Assembly (NCBI GenBank): GCA_965235095.1
Contig: OZ249405.1
Strand: one strand, 5' to 3'
Source: Fontibacterium abundans
GTDB lineage: Bacteria > Pseudomonadota > Alphaproteobacteria > Pelagibacterales > Pelagibacteraceae
Length of the DNA stretch: 64,000 nucleotides
Under the pieces are notes generated by a model that was given only the letters and a program-made list of their open reading frames with translations, was not told where the DNA came from and ran no database searches. This document shows, piece after piece, positions 15,434 to 23,840 of the stretch (position 1 is its first letter; each line of letters begins with the position of its first letter). The position numbers were made by a program, and so were the translations under genes.

Positions 15434-15979
15434 CTAAAGATTTCTTAGCCAAATAATAAATTTTTCATCTGCAAAATTAATGGAGCCTATAACTCTCGCT
15501 ATTTCTTTACCGTTACGATCGACAATTAGAGTTGTTGGTAAGCCTCTCAACCCAATTTTGTTAGCCAAAGCATACTCTGGGTCATAATAAGTAGAAAAAT
15601 TCTTAATTTTTAAATCAGTGAAAAATTTATCAATTTTTTTCTTATTTATTTTTTCAAGATTAATTGCAAATATTTTTATTTTATCTTTGCCCACAAGATC
15701 AACTAATTTATCGATGGAGGGCATTTCTTCTTTGCAAGGTACGCACCAAGTAGACCAAAAATTAATTAAATTTATTTGATGATCAAATTTATTAAACTTT
15801 AATTTTTTACCAGAGAAATCTATAAATTCTTCACCAATAATTTCTTTTGGTACCTCATGCACAACTATGTTCTTGAAGGGAAGATCTTTAATGGGTTGTG
15901 ATAAAGAGTGATTAGTAATAAATAATAATAAACTAGTTAAATAAACTAAAAATTTAAAAGAATTACGTAAAAAAAACAT
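15434..15979 (-). CDS. TlpA-like thiol:disulfide oxidoreductase
   Basis: A 181-residue periplasmic thioredoxin-fold protein. The N-terminal signal or anchor (about 8-27) ends near SLSQ. The active site is WCVPC with C79 and C82 in NFWSTWCVPCKEEMPSID, and the cis-proline loop is GLRGLPTTLIVDRNG. This matches the TlpA/ResA group that keeps haem-binding or copper-binding cysteines reduced during cytochrome maturation. It lies between the HIG1 gene and argH, with only 27 bp to divergent argH. Role in cytochrome c or oxidase assembly is inferred. Confidence 0.87.
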   Translation of the reverse strand: MFFLRNSFKFLVYLTSLLLFITNHSLSQPIKDLPFKNIVVHEVPKEIIGEEFIDFSGKKLKFNKFDHQINLINFWSTWCVPCKEEMPSIDKLVDLVGKDKIKIFAINLEKINKKKIDKFFTDLKIKNFSTYYDPEYALANKIGLRGLPTTLIVDRNGKEIARVIGSINFADEKFIIWLRNL

Positions 15980-16006
15980 AGTTTAGTTTTATATATTATT
16001 AAAAAT

Positions 16007-17395
16007 ATGACTAAAGGAAATAAAAATAAAGTGTGGGGCACAAGAGTTAAAAAGCCTACATCAAAACTTTTGCAATCGATTAATTCTTCGATCGATATAG
16101 ATAAAAGACTTTTCAATGAAGATATTGACGCTTCTATTGCTCATTGCGAAATGTTATCAAAGCAGAAAATTATTAATAGCGAATCTGCCAAAAAAATTAT
16201 TTCTGGATTAAAAAAAATTAAAATAGAAATACAAAAAAATAAATTTGAATTTAAAAAGGAACATGAAGACATTCATCTTAATATTGAAAAAAGATTATTT
16301 GAGATTATAGGAGACCACGCTGGATTTCTTCATACCGCAAGATCAAGAAATGATCAGGTGGTAACAGATTTTAAACTTTGGGTAAAAAAATCTGCAAACA
16401 TTATTGATAAAAATTTAACTATACTCATCAACAGTTTTTTAAATAAAGCTAAAAAAAATATTGATGTAATTATGCCTGGATTTACTCATCTTAAAAATGC
16501 TCAGCCGGTACTGTTTTCACATTATTTATTGGCGTATGTAGAAATGTTCAAGAGGGATAAAAAAAGAATTAAAAATTTCTTGGAAAATATTAATGAAAAT
16601 CCATTAGGTTCTGCGGCTCTTGCTGGAACCTCATATAATATTGATAGACACTTTACTTCAAAAAAACTTGGATTTAAAAAACCTACTGACAATTCTATTG
16701 ATTCAGTTTCTGACAGAGATTTTGTTATTGAATTCTTATTTATAGCCTCTTTGTGCTCAGTGCATCTTTCGAGACTTGCTGAAGAAATTATTATTTGGAA
16801 TTCGGACCTTGTAAATTTGATCACTCTCGAAGATAGTTTGTTAACAGGATCTTCAATCATGCCTCAAAAAAAGAATCCCGATTCTGCAGAATTAATCAGA
16901 GGTAAAACTGGAAGAATATTTGGACAATTAACTTCTATGTTAACAACCATGAAAGGCTTACCGCTTGCGTACTTTAAGGACATGCAAGAAGACAAGGAGA
17001 GTGTATTCGATTCATACGATACTCTTTTATTAAACATCCAACTTGCTACAGAGCTAGTGGATGGGATAAAGCCAAATAAAATTAGAATGCTGGCCGCTGC
17101 AAAATTAGGTTTTACTACTGCAACAGATTTTGCTGATTATTTAGTAAAAAAAGGAATGTCATTTAGAGAAGCGCATAAAAAATCTGCAACTCTTGTAAAT
17201 ATAGCTGAAAAAAATAATCAAACACTTGATGAGTTAGATTTTTTAACGATAAAAAAAGTTGAAAAAAGCGTAGAAAAAGATGTTTTAAAAATGTTTGATT
17301 TGAAAAATTCAGTTAATTCAAAAAAATCTTATGGCGGAACATCACCGTTTAATGTTAATAAAATGATAAAAAAATATCAAAAAGAGTTTAAATGA
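16007..17395 (+). CDS. argH: Argininosuccinate lyase
   Basis: A 462-residue enzyme for the last step of arginine synthesis, splitting argininosuccinate to arginine and fumarate. Signature motifs are HTARSRNDQV near residue 110, GFTHLKNAQPV, and the flexible GSSIMPQKKNP loop starting at G281 with the catalytic serine around 283. Length matches the family. It begins a tight operon with a small lipoprotein gene (ATGA overlap), lysA and plsC. The divergent TlpA-like gene is only 27 bp upstream, so their promoters must overlap. Confidence 0.97.
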   Translation: MTKGNKNKVWGTRVKKPTSKLLQSINSSIDIDKRLFNEDIDASIAHCEMLSKQKIINSESAKKIISGLKKIKIEIQKNKFEFKKEHEDIHLNIEKRLFEIIGDHAGFLHTARSRNDQVVTDFKLWVKKSANIIDKNLTILINSFLNKAKKNIDVIMPGFTHLKNAQPVLFSHYLLAYVEMFKRDKKRIKNFLENINENPLGSAALAGTSYNIDRHFTSKKLGFKKPTDNSIDSVSDRDFVIEFLFIASLCSVHLSRLAEEIIIWNSDLVNLITLEDSLLTGSSIMPQKKNPDSAELIRGKTGRIFGQLTSMLTTMKGLPLAYFKDMQEDKESVFDSYDTLLLNIQLATELVDGIKPNKIRMLAAAKLGFTTATDFADYLVKKGMSFREAHKKSATLVNIAEKNNQTLDELDFLTIKKVEKSVEKDVLKMFDLKNSVNSKKSYGGTSPFNVNKMIKKYQKEFK

Positions 17396-17532
17396 TTAGA
17401 ATATTATTAGCGTTATCAATATTATTTTTAACTACATCTTGCGGTGTGAAAAATAATCCTGTTTACCAATCTTCTAATAATAATTTTGAAAAACAATCTT
17501 TAGAAACTAAAATTGATATCAAAATCATTTAA
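17392..17532 (+). CDS. Small lipoprotein (LptM/YifL-like)
   Basis: A 46-residue gene that overlaps argH by 4 bp and shares one base with the start of lysA. The protein is MIRILLALSILFLTTSCGVK followed by a short Asn/Ser-rich tail. LTTSC with Gly next is a lipobox; cleavage would leave Cys17. Small lipoproteins at the same place, just before lysA, are the YifL/LptM type, which help mature the LptD LPS-transport complex. Position and lipobox support the assignment; the mature tail is too short for a firm homology call. Confidence 0.72.
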   Translation: MIRILLALSILFLTTSCGVKNNPVYQSSNNNFEKQSLETKIDIKII

Positions 17533-18767
17533 TGAATTTTCTAAAATTCAAAAATAAAAAATTATTTTTTGAAAATATTGCTATATCGAAAGTAACGACA
17601 AGAATTAAAACTCCATTTTATCTTTATTCACTAAGTCAACTAAGATTTAATTTTAACAATTTTAAGAAATCTTTTATAAAAATTAATCCGCTGATTTGCT
17701 TTTCGGTAAAATCAAATTCAAATTTAAAACTTATTTCTGAATTAAAAAAACTAGGCTCTGGAGCAGACGTTGTTTCAATTGGTGAATTAAAAATTGCTCT
17801 TAAAGCAGGGATTTCTCCTAAAAAAATAGTTTTTTCTGGAGTTGGTAAGACAGAAGAAGAGTTAGATTTTGCAATTAAAAAAGAAATTCTCTTAATCAAC
17901 GCTGAGTCGGAGGCTGAAATAAGAGCTATTAACAAAATTGCCAAAAAAAATAATAAAATTGTCTCAGTGGGAATCCGAATTAATCCTAATATCTCAGCCA
18001 AAACTAATAAAAAAATATCTACGGGAAAAAAAGATAACAAATTTGGCATTTCTATGAATGCTTGTTTGGAAATATTTAACAATCAATATCATTATGAGTA
18101 TATAAAATTTGAAGCAATTAGCGTTCATATTGGTTCTCAAATTATGGACATTAATCCTTTCAAAAAAGTTTTAAATGCGCTCTCAAACTTTAATAAAAAA
18201 ATTAACCAAATTGGAATAAATTTAAAATATATCGATTTAGGAGGGGGAACCGGTATCCCATATTCAAATAGTGACAAAAAATTTAATCTAAAACAATACT
18301 CAAATCTTGTTCTTAAATTTAAAAAAACGAATAATGTAGAGATTATATTTGAACCAGGTAGATCTATTTGTGGCAATACTGGAGTATTAATATCTAAAGT
18401 TATTTACCCAAAAGATGCTCCAGGGAAAAAATTTATAGTTATTGATGCTGCAATGAATGATCTAATCAGACCAGCTCTATATGGTGCAAAACATCAAATT
18501 TATCCCCTATTAAAAAATAACTCTATTATTAAGAAAAATACTGAATTTGTTGGTCCGGTATGTGAAAGCTCAGATACATTTATTTCTTATAATAAATATC
18601 AAAAACTTAATGAAGGTGATTACGTTTGCATTGATAATATTGGAGCGTATGGAAGATCTCTAGCTTCAAATTACAATACAAGACCTTATTCTGCAGAAAT
18701 TTTAATTAATAAAAATAAATATAAAATAATAAGACAAAGACAAAAATTGGAATCTTTGATTAATTAA
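17532..18767 (+). CDS. lysA: Diaminopimelate decarboxylase
   Basis: A 411-residue PLP enzyme that makes lysine from meso-diaminopimelate. The PLP lysine is K60 in ICFSVKSNSN, with HIGSQ, LGGGTGIPY, FEPGRSI and CESSDTF marking the barrel and active site. The start codon shares its first base with the previous stop (TAATG). Its pathway partner dapF is in the window at 58516-59340, and asd at 51146-52159. plsC follows immediately with no spacer. Confidence 0.96.
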   Translation: MNFLKFKNKKLFFENIAISKVTTRIKTPFYLYSLSQLRFNFNNFKKSFIKINPLICFSVKSNSNLKLISELKKLGSGADVVSIGELKIALKAGISPKKIVFSGVGKTEEELDFAIKKEILLINAESEAEIRAINKIAKKNNKIVSVGIRINPNISAKTNKKISTGKKDNKFGISMNACLEIFNNQYHYEYIKFEAISVHIGSQIMDINPFKKVLNALSNFNKKINQIGINLKYIDLGGGTGIPYSNSDKKFNLKQYSNLVLKFKKTNNVEIIFEPGRSICGNTGVLISKVIYPKDAPGKKFIVIDAAMNDLIRPALYGAKHQIYPLLKNNSIIKKNTEFVGPVCESSDTFISYNKYQKLNEGDYVCIDNIGAYGRSLASNYNTRPYSAEILINKNKYKIIRQRQKLESLIN

Positions 18768-19457
18768 ATGCACTTTTTAAGATCTCTGGTATTTAATTTT
18801 GCAACTTATTGTGGCTCCTTTTTCTCAACATTATTAGCTTTGCCAACTCTCATAATGCCAAAGGCAGCGATGCAATGGTTAGCTCGTATGCTGGGCTTTT
18901 ATATCATCTTTTGCGTAAGATTTATTATTAATACAAAAATAATATTTAAAGGATTGGAGAATATACCAAAAGATAAAAAATTTTTTATAGCTTCTGCGCA
19001 TCAGTCGATTTGTGAAACTTTTGTTTTTAACGCAGTGCTTAATGCTCCTATTTTTATTGTTAAAGCTGAATTATTTAAAATTCCATTTTATGGATGGTGC
19101 ATAAAAAAATTAGGATTTATAGGAACTCATAGAGAGAAAGTTACTAAAGATCACCTTATTTTTTTAGAAAAAACTGCCGAAACTATTAATAAAGAGACGT
19201 CTCCTTTAATTATTTTTCCACAAGGAACAAGAATTAAAAATAATGAAAGAGCTCCTCTAAAAAAGGGGGTTTCTAGAATTTATGAAAAAGCAAATGTTGC
19301 TTGTATACCTGTTAAATTAAATACTGGTGATGTGTGGCCTAGAGATAGTTTTATGAGATTTCCCGGCGAAATCTGTATTGAATTTAAAAAACCAATTGAG
19401 CCAGGTTTAAACATGAATGATTTCATGAATAAACTTGAAAAAGAAATTTACGATTAA
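18768..19457 (+). CDS. plsC: 1-acyl-sn-glycerol-3-phosphate acyltransferase
   Basis: A 229-residue PlsC-family enzyme that acylates lysophosphatidic acid to phosphatidic acid at the inner membrane. An N-terminal hydrophobic stretch (about 8-55) anchors it. The acyltransferase motif I is HQSICE (H78 to E83, the HX4D motif with Glu replacing Asp, a variant seen in alphaproteobacterial members). PQGTR at 151-155 is motif III. It begins one base after the lysA stop and its own stop overlaps tyrA in the four bases TTAA. Confidence 0.87.
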   Translation: MHFLRSLVFNFATYCGSFFSTLLALPTLIMPKAAMQWLARMLGFYIIFCVRFIINTKIIFKGLENIPKDKKFFIASAHQSICETFVFNAVLNAPIFIVKAELFKIPFYGWCIKKLGFIGTHREKVTKDHLIFLEKTAETINKETSPLIIFPQGTRIKNNERAPLKKGVSRIYEKANVACIPVKLNTGDVWPRDSFMRFPGEICIEFKKPIEPGLNMNDFMNKLEKEIYD

Positions 19458-20359
19458 TTCTTCCTACCAAAATTAGGGCTGTTAATATCCTGACCGGCTT
19501 TCACGATAGCTTGTCTAATTTTTCTAGTTTTAGAAAAAAGTTTAAATAATTTATTTCCATCTTTTTTTATAATTGCGCGTTTTAAATTACTTAAATCTAA
19601 ATTAAATTTTTCTAACATATGAAGAATCTGTTTTCGGTTATTAAGAGCAATATCTCTCCACATAGTAGGATCTGAAGATGCAATTCTAGTAAAATCTCTA
19701 AATCCGCTGGCGCTATATTTAATCACTTCTGATTTGGTATCTTTCTCAAGATTAGCCGCAGTTCCTACAATATTATAAGCTATTAAATGAGGAATATGAC
19801 TCGTAATTGCCATAACTTTATCATGATGTTCAGCTGTCATATATTGAACTTTACTGCCAATTTTTTTCCAGAAATTATTTAATTTTTTTAAAGAGTTAGG
19901 ATTTTTTTTATTTATTGGCGTAATGATGCACCATCTATTTTTAAATAAATCAGCAAAACCAGCTTCTGGGCCACTCTGTTCTGTGCCAGCGACAGGATGA
20001 GCAGGAATCCATATAGTATTTTTATTAATTAATTTATTAACCGTATTAGTTACAAAAATTTTTGCCGAACCAACATCAGTTAAAATACAAGTATTTTTTA
20101 AGTAGTTTTTAATTACAGAAACTATGTTCTTATAAGTTCCTAATGGAGTGCAAATAATTACTAAATCAGAATCTTGAACGCTTTTTTTTAAATTTGGTTC
20201 TATATGGTTGGTTATTTTTAGTTTTAATATTTTTTTTAAAACTCGCTTAGACTTATCGTGAGCAACTAAATTTTTGCATAAATGATTTTTTTTAATGGCC
20301 CTTGCAATCGAAGATCCAATTAAGCCTAATCCAATTATTGTTATTTTATTAAACATCAA
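19454..20359 (-). CDS. tyrA: Prephenate/arogenate dehydrogenase
   Basis: A 301-residue NAD(P)-dependent dehydrogenase of tyrosine synthesis. The nucleotide-binding loop is IIGLGLIGSSIARAIK (residues 8-23), followed by DLVIICTPLG, LTDVGSAK, and the substrate region HPVAGTEQSGPEAG. ITSHIPHLIAY and FRDFTRIASSDP are also typical of TyrA. It overlaps hisC by 11 bp and forms a two-gene operon with it. Whether it prefers prephenate or arogenate cannot be told from these motifs. Confidence 0.93.
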   Translation of the reverse strand: MMFNKITIIGLGLIGSSIARAIKKNHLCKNLVAHDKSKRVLKKILKLKITNHIEPNLKKSVQDSDLVIICTPLGTYKNIVSVIKNYLKNTCILTDVGSAKIFVTNTVNKLINKNTIWIPAHPVAGTEQSGPEAGFADLFKNRWCIITPINKKNPNSLKKLNNFWKKIGSKVQYMTAEHHDKVMAITSHIPHLIAYNIVGTAANLEKDTKSEVIKYSASGFRDFTRIASSDPTMWRDIALNNRKQILHMLEKFNLDLSNLKRAIIKKDGNKLFKLFSKTRKIRQAIVKAGQDINSPNFGRKN

Positions 20360-21428
20360 AAATTTTATTCAGAGTTTTTAAAAATAAGTTATTTTCTTTA
20401 TTATTTCCAATGGTCACTCTTAGTGAATTAGATAACCCATAACCTTTCATTTTTCTCAATATAATCCTAGATTTAATAAATTTATCGTAAACTTTATCCG
20501 CTGTTATTTCTTTATTATCAAAACGCATTAAGAAAAAGTTTGCTACAGGTACATTTGTTAAAATTCCTAAATTTACAAAATTTTCAAAAAAAATGTCAGC
20601 CCACTTACTATTGTGTTCTATATTCTTTTTTAACCAATTTTTGTCATTGAGAACCTCTACACCAGCTACTTGTGCAGCTGAATTAACATTAAAAGGTGGT
20701 TTAATAAGCTTCATCGCAGAAATGATATTTTTTGGACCGTAGCCCCAACCAAGTCTTAAACTAGCAAGTCCATATATTTTAGAAAAAGATCTAGTAACTA
20801 GAACATTGCTGTGGCCTCTAAATAAATCTAACCCAGATACATAATCTTTGTTAATAACAAATTCAAAGTAAGCGTCATCAACTACTAATAAAATATTACT
20901 ACGTAATTTTTTTCTAAGTAATAACATTTCATTTTTATCTAAATATGTTCCTGTTGGATTGTTTGGATTAGCCAAAAAAACGATTTTAGTTTTAGAAGTT
21001 ACCTTCGCTAATATTGCATCTATATTTGCCTTAAAATCATCTTCTGGTGCCACAATAACTTTGCCACCGTGGATTTTAGTATAAATCCTGTACATTAAAA
21101 AACTATACTCAGTAACAATAACCTCATCTCTTGGTTTTAAAAATAATTGACAAGCTAAGCTGATAATTTCATCAGAACCATTGCCAATAATAATATTATT
21201 GGGATTTAATCGTAAATTTCTTGATATCGACTGAATTAAAATATTTGAGTTTCCATCTGGATACCTAGATAATTTTTTGCTGTTTTTGATAAAAGCATTG
21301 ATAGCTTTTTTTGAAGGTCCTAAAGCAGATTCATTGGCAGAAAGTTTTATTGGATCTTTAATATTTTTTATCTGTGATAATCCACCTACATATTTTAAAT
21401 TATTAAAATTTTTAAATCTTAGAGTCAT
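20349..21428 (-). CDS. hisC: Histidinol-phosphate/aromatic aminotransferase
   Basis: A 359-residue class I/II PLP aminotransferase. NPNNPTGTY and SRSFSKIYGLASLRLGWG contain the PLP contacts and the Schiff-base lysine. The first residues (LKYVGGLS, IKLSANESALGPS) match HisC. The coupling with tyrA suggests it also transaminates aromatic keto acids, as seen for hisC-tyrA pairs in other bacteria; this is inference. It is divergent from metW across a 241-bp gap that contains the SAM-II riboswitch. Confidence 0.92.
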   Translation of the reverse strand: MTLRFKNFNNLKYVGGLSQIKNIKDPIKLSANESALGPSKKAINAFIKNSKKLSRYPDGNSNILIQSISRNLRLNPNNIIIGNGSDEIISLACQLFLKPRDEVIVTEYSFLMYRIYTKIHGGKVIVAPEDDFKANIDAILAKVTSKTKIVFLANPNNPTGTYLDKNEMLLLRKKLRSNILLVVDDAYFEFVINKDYVSGLDLFRGHSNVLVTRSFSKIYGLASLRLGWGYGPKNIISAMKLIKPPFNVNSAAQVAGVEVLNDKNWLKKNIEHNSKWADIFFENFVNLGILTNVPVANFFLMRFDNKEITADKVYDKFIKSRIILRKMKGYGLSNSLRVTIGNNKENNLFLKTLNKIFDV

Positions 21429-21557
21429 ATTTTTATAAACTTTTGCTGATTTTATTTTTTAATTAACACAATGCTATTATGGTTGATACTATTTATAAAA
21501 ATAAATCTTATAAAATTTTTAAAAACAACAACAAGACACTCAATAAAAGCGAATAAA

Positions 21558-21586
21558 TTGACAATAAATTATGCCTAAGATAAAAA
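21558..21586 (+). promoter_or_regulatory. Probable promoter of the metW transcript
   Basis: A perfect TTGACA (21558-21563) is followed after 17 bases by TAAAAA (21581-21586). Transcription would start close to the first base of the SAM-II aptamer. Elsewhere in 21429-21590 there is only AT-rich spacer. Confidence 0.5.
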
Positions 21587-21590
21587 TCAT

Positions 21591-21637
21591 TTGCGCTGAT
21601 TTACCGAATTGCGAGCGCATATAAACAGCTAAAGAGG
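21591..21637 (+). promoter_or_regulatory. SAM-II riboswitch upstream of metW
   Basis: The segment TTGCGCTGATTTACCG, TTGCGAGCGC, and AGCTAAAGAGG follows the SAM-II consensus (GCGCTGATTTA, TTGCAAGCGC, then GCTAAAAAGG). P1 pairs GCGCT with AGCGC, and the 3' GCTAAAG strand makes the pseudoknot that binds S-adenosylmethionine. SAM-II occurs mainly in alphaproteobacteria. Its usual platform hides a ribosome binding site at the 3' edge, but here that GAGG is 33 bases from the metW ATG, so another switch (see 21645-21662) is more likely. Confidence 0.92.
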
Positions 21638-21644
21638 TAAAAAT

Positions 21645-21662
21645 CACTTCAAAGTGTTTTTT
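21645..21662 (+). terminator. Short hairpin with T tract after the SAM-II aptamer
   Basis: CACT pairs with AGTG around TCAA and is followed by six T, right before the metW start at 21670. It has the shape of a weak intrinsic terminator that could be the expression platform of the riboswitch. The stem has only four pairs, so it may not suffice alone. Confidence 0.4.
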
Positions 21663-21669
21663 AATTTAA

Positions 21670-22272
21670 ATGAAATTAGAGTCAAAAATAGTAATAGATT
21701 TTATAAAACCATTTTCAAAAGTTCTCGATGTAGGTTGTGGTGATGGAAGTATTCTTCTTCACTTAAAAAAGGAAAAAAAAATTGATGCTAGAGGCATTGA
21801 AATCGATCACGAAAAAGTTAAGGAAAGTCTAAGTAAAGGCCTTTCTGTTGTTGAAGGTGATGCCGAAAAAGATTTGGTCAATTATCCAGATCAATCTTTT
21901 GATTATGTAATTCTAACGCAAACTCTACAAGCTTTTTACAAACCTAGAAAAGTTTTACATGAGCTTTTAAGAATAGGAAAAAACGCAATTGTTTCAATTC
22001 CTAATTTTGGATACTGGAAAGTTAGATTTAGCTTGCTACTTAAGGGAAGAATGCCAGTTACAAAAACATTACCTAATACATGGCACGATACACCTAATTT
22101 ACATATGTGCACTATTAAAGATTTTTTTGATTTATGTCATTCTGACAAAATTAACATAATAAAATCAATTGCGGTAACCCAAGACAGATCTTCGGTAATT
22201 ACAAATTTAAATTTAGAAATAAAAAATCTTTATTCTGAATTTGGTGTTTTTTTAATTAGTAAAAAAAACTAA
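21670..22272 (+). CDS. metW: Methionine biosynthesis protein MetW
   Basis: A 200-residue SAM-dependent methyltransferase-fold protein. Motif I is VLDVGCGDGSIL (residues 18-29), with YPDQSFDYVILTQTLQA, LLRIGKNAIVSIPNFGYW and PNTWHDTPNLHMCT typical of MetW. MetW normally pairs with homoserine O-acetyltransferase MetX, but no metX is next to it here. The gene is controlled by the SAM-II element just upstream. No ribosome binding site is visible between the riboswitch and the ATG. Confidence 0.93.
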   Translation: MKLESKIVIDFIKPFSKVLDVGCGDGSILLHLKKEKKIDARGIEIDHEKVKESLSKGLSVVEGDAEKDLVNYPDQSFDYVILTQTLQAFYKPRKVLHELLRIGKNAIVSIPNFGYWKVRFSLLLKGRMPVTKTLPNTWHDTPNLHMCTIKDFFDLCHSDKINIIKSIAVTQDRSSVITNLNLEIKNLYSEFGVFLISKKN

Positions 22273-22285
22273 TTATTTTTTAATT

Positions 22286-23047
22286 ATGGATACACATATT
22301 ATTCCGTGTCTAAAAGATAATTATGCTTATATAATTGAAAATAAAAAAACTAAAAATGCATGTGTTGTTGATCCCTCAGAATCAGAACCTGTTATAAATT
22401 TTTTAAAAAAAAAAAATTTAAATCTAAAATATATTTTAAATACCCACCACCATGCGGATCATATAGGTGGCAATCTAGAACTAAAGAAAAAATTTAATTC
22501 GCAAATATTAGGTTTTGAAAAAGACAAAAATAGAATTCCAGGAATTGATATACTTTTAAATGATAAACAAATTTGGAATTTTGAAGGCTCTGATGTTTTG
22601 GTAGAACATGTTCCTGGTCATACATCCGGTCATATTTTTTATTATTTTAAAAATGAAGAGTCTGTTTTTACAGGAGACACTTTGTTTTCTTTTGGATGCG
22701 GAAGATTATTTGAAGGCTCTTATTTAGAGATGGTAAATTCTTTAAAAAAAATTAGATTGCTACCTCCTGAAACAAAAATATTCTGTGGACACGAATATAC
22801 AATTAATAATCTAAAATTTTGTATGGAAATAGATAAAAATAATTCTCAATTAACAGAAAAATTTAATCTAATAAGCGATAACATTAAAAATAAATTATCT
22901 AGTATGCCTTCTATTTTAAGTGAGGAAATGAGATTAAATATCTTTCTAAAATTTGATAATTTGGAATTTAAAAAAAGCATAGGATTTGAAGATTTAAATG
23001 AAGTGGACTTTTTCAAGAAGATTAGAGATCTAAAAAATAACTTCTAA
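22286..23047 (+). CDS. gloB: Hydroxyacylglutathione hydrolase (glyoxalase II)
   Basis: A 253-residue metallo-beta-lactamase-fold enzyme that hydrolyses S-D-lactoylglutathione. The first metal motif is THHHADH (residues 53-59), followed by HVPGHTSGHIFYY, GDTLFSFGCGRLFEG and CGHEYT, all diagnostic for glyoxalase II. It starts 13 bp after metW and is probably in the same transcript. It protects against methylglyoxal with glutathione. The gene ends 82 bp before rplU. Confidence 0.95.
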   Translation: MDTHIIPCLKDNYAYIIENKKTKNACVVDPSESEPVINFLKKKNLNLKYILNTHHHADHIGGNLELKKKFNSQILGFEKDKNRIPGIDILLNDKQIWNFEGSDVLVEHVPGHTSGHIFYYFKNEESVFTGDTLFSFGCGRLFEGSYLEMVNSLKKIRLLPPETKIFCGHEYTINNLKFCMEIDKNNSQLTEKFNLISDNIKNKLSSMPSILSEEMRLNIFLKFDNLEFKKSIGFEDLNEVDFFKKIRDLKNNF

Positions 23048-23077
23048 AAACCAATACACTTGGGCATAATCACAATC

Positions 23078-23105
23078 TTGACAAGCTAAGGTGGCTATAT
23101 ATATT
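23078..23105 (+). promoter_or_regulatory. Probable promoter of rplU-rpmA
   Basis: TTGACA (23078-23083) and TATATT (23100-23105) are spaced by 16 bases. Transcription would begin about 18 bases before the rplU start codon. An inverted repeat TGGGCA (23061-23066)/TGCCCA (23105-23110) brackets the promoter and could be an operator or chance. Confidence 0.5.
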
Positions 23106-23129
23106 GCCCAGACCTAAAAGAAATTACAT

Positions 23130-23522
23130 ATGACTTTTGCAGTAATCAAAACCGGCGGTAAGCAATATAAAGTGTCAGCTAACGATACTATTAGAATTGA
23201 AAAACTTGATGATGAGGCTGGTAAAAAGTTTGAATTTAAAGAAGTTCTTTTGACAACAGACAATACAACGACTGAAATAGGTTCTCCAATGATCGATGGA
23301 GCATATGTTGAAGCGGAACTTTTAAAACAAGCAAGAAATGACAAAGTTATTATTTTTAAAAAAAGAAGAAGACAAAATTCAAGAAGAAAACGTGGACATA
23401 GACAGCATGTTTCAATAGTGAAAATTTTAAAAATTTATGGTAAAAGTGGAAAACTTTTAGCTGAAGCAAAAAATACAACTGTAGAAAAAAAAATTGAAGC
23501 TAAAGCAACTGCAAAAAAATAG
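23130..23522 (+). CDS. rplU: Ribosomal protein L21
   Basis: A 130-residue large-subunit protein. FAVIKTGGKQYKVSANDTI at the start, and FKKRRRQNSRRKRGHRQ in the RNA-binding part, identify bL21. The last 20 residues are an Ala/Lys-rich extension. It binds 23S rRNA. rpmA follows 10 bp later and the two end in a strong terminator, so this is a self-contained ribosomal operon ahead of obgE. Confidence 0.97.
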   Translation: MTFAVIKTGGKQYKVSANDTIRIEKLDDEAGKKFEFKEVLLTTDNTTTEIGSPMIDGAYVEAELLKQARNDKVIIFKKRRRQNSRRKRGHRQHVSIVKILKIYGKSGKLLAEAKNTTVEKKIEAKATAKK

Positions 23523-23532
23523 ATAATAAATC

Positions 23533-23787
23533 ATGGCAACAAAAAAAGCTGGTGGATCGACGAAAAACGGACGCGATAGCGCTGGTAGGCGACTAGGCGT
23601 TAAAAAGTTTGGCGGTCAAGCCGTAATAGCTGGAAATATTATTATGAGACAAAGAGGAACAAAAATGTTCCCAGGAAATAATGTTGGTATGGGTAAAGAT
23701 CATACTATTTTTTCTAAAGTAAACGGCGTAGTAAAATTCGAGACGAAAAAACTCGGAAGAACTTACATTTCAGTAATCCCTCAATAA
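23533..23787 (+). CDS. rpmA: Ribosomal protein L27
   Basis: An 84-residue protein with the bL27 signature MATKKAGGSTKNGRDSAGRR and KKFGGQ at residues 25-30, and MGKDHTIFSKVNGVVKFE. The N-terminus reaches toward the peptidyl-transferase centre. There is no N-terminal cleavage extension of the Firmicute kind. It is second in the rplU operon. Confidence 0.97.
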   Translation: MATKKAGGSTKNGRDSAGRRLGVKKFGGQAVIAGNIIMRQRGTKMFPGNNVGMGKDHTIFSKVNGVVKFETKKLGRTYISVIPQ

Positions 23788-23788
23788 A

Positions 23789-23818
23789 CTCAGTTTATTT
23801 TTAAACTGAGATTTTTAT
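23789..23818 (+). terminator. Intrinsic terminator after rpmA
   Basis: CTCAGTTTA (23789-23797) pairs perfectly with TAAACTGAG (23802-23810) around TTTT, followed by ATTTTTATT. It is one of few convincing terminators in the window and separates ribosomal genes from obgE. Confidence 0.85.
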
Positions 23819-23840
23819 TAATAATCAATAATATGATTGT

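Noticed and set aside
23061..23110. TGGGCA/TGCCCA inverted repeat as an L21 autoregulatory leader
   Set aside because: The predicted promoter lies inside the repeat, so most of it would not be in the mRNA; six pairs with a 38-base loop is weak.
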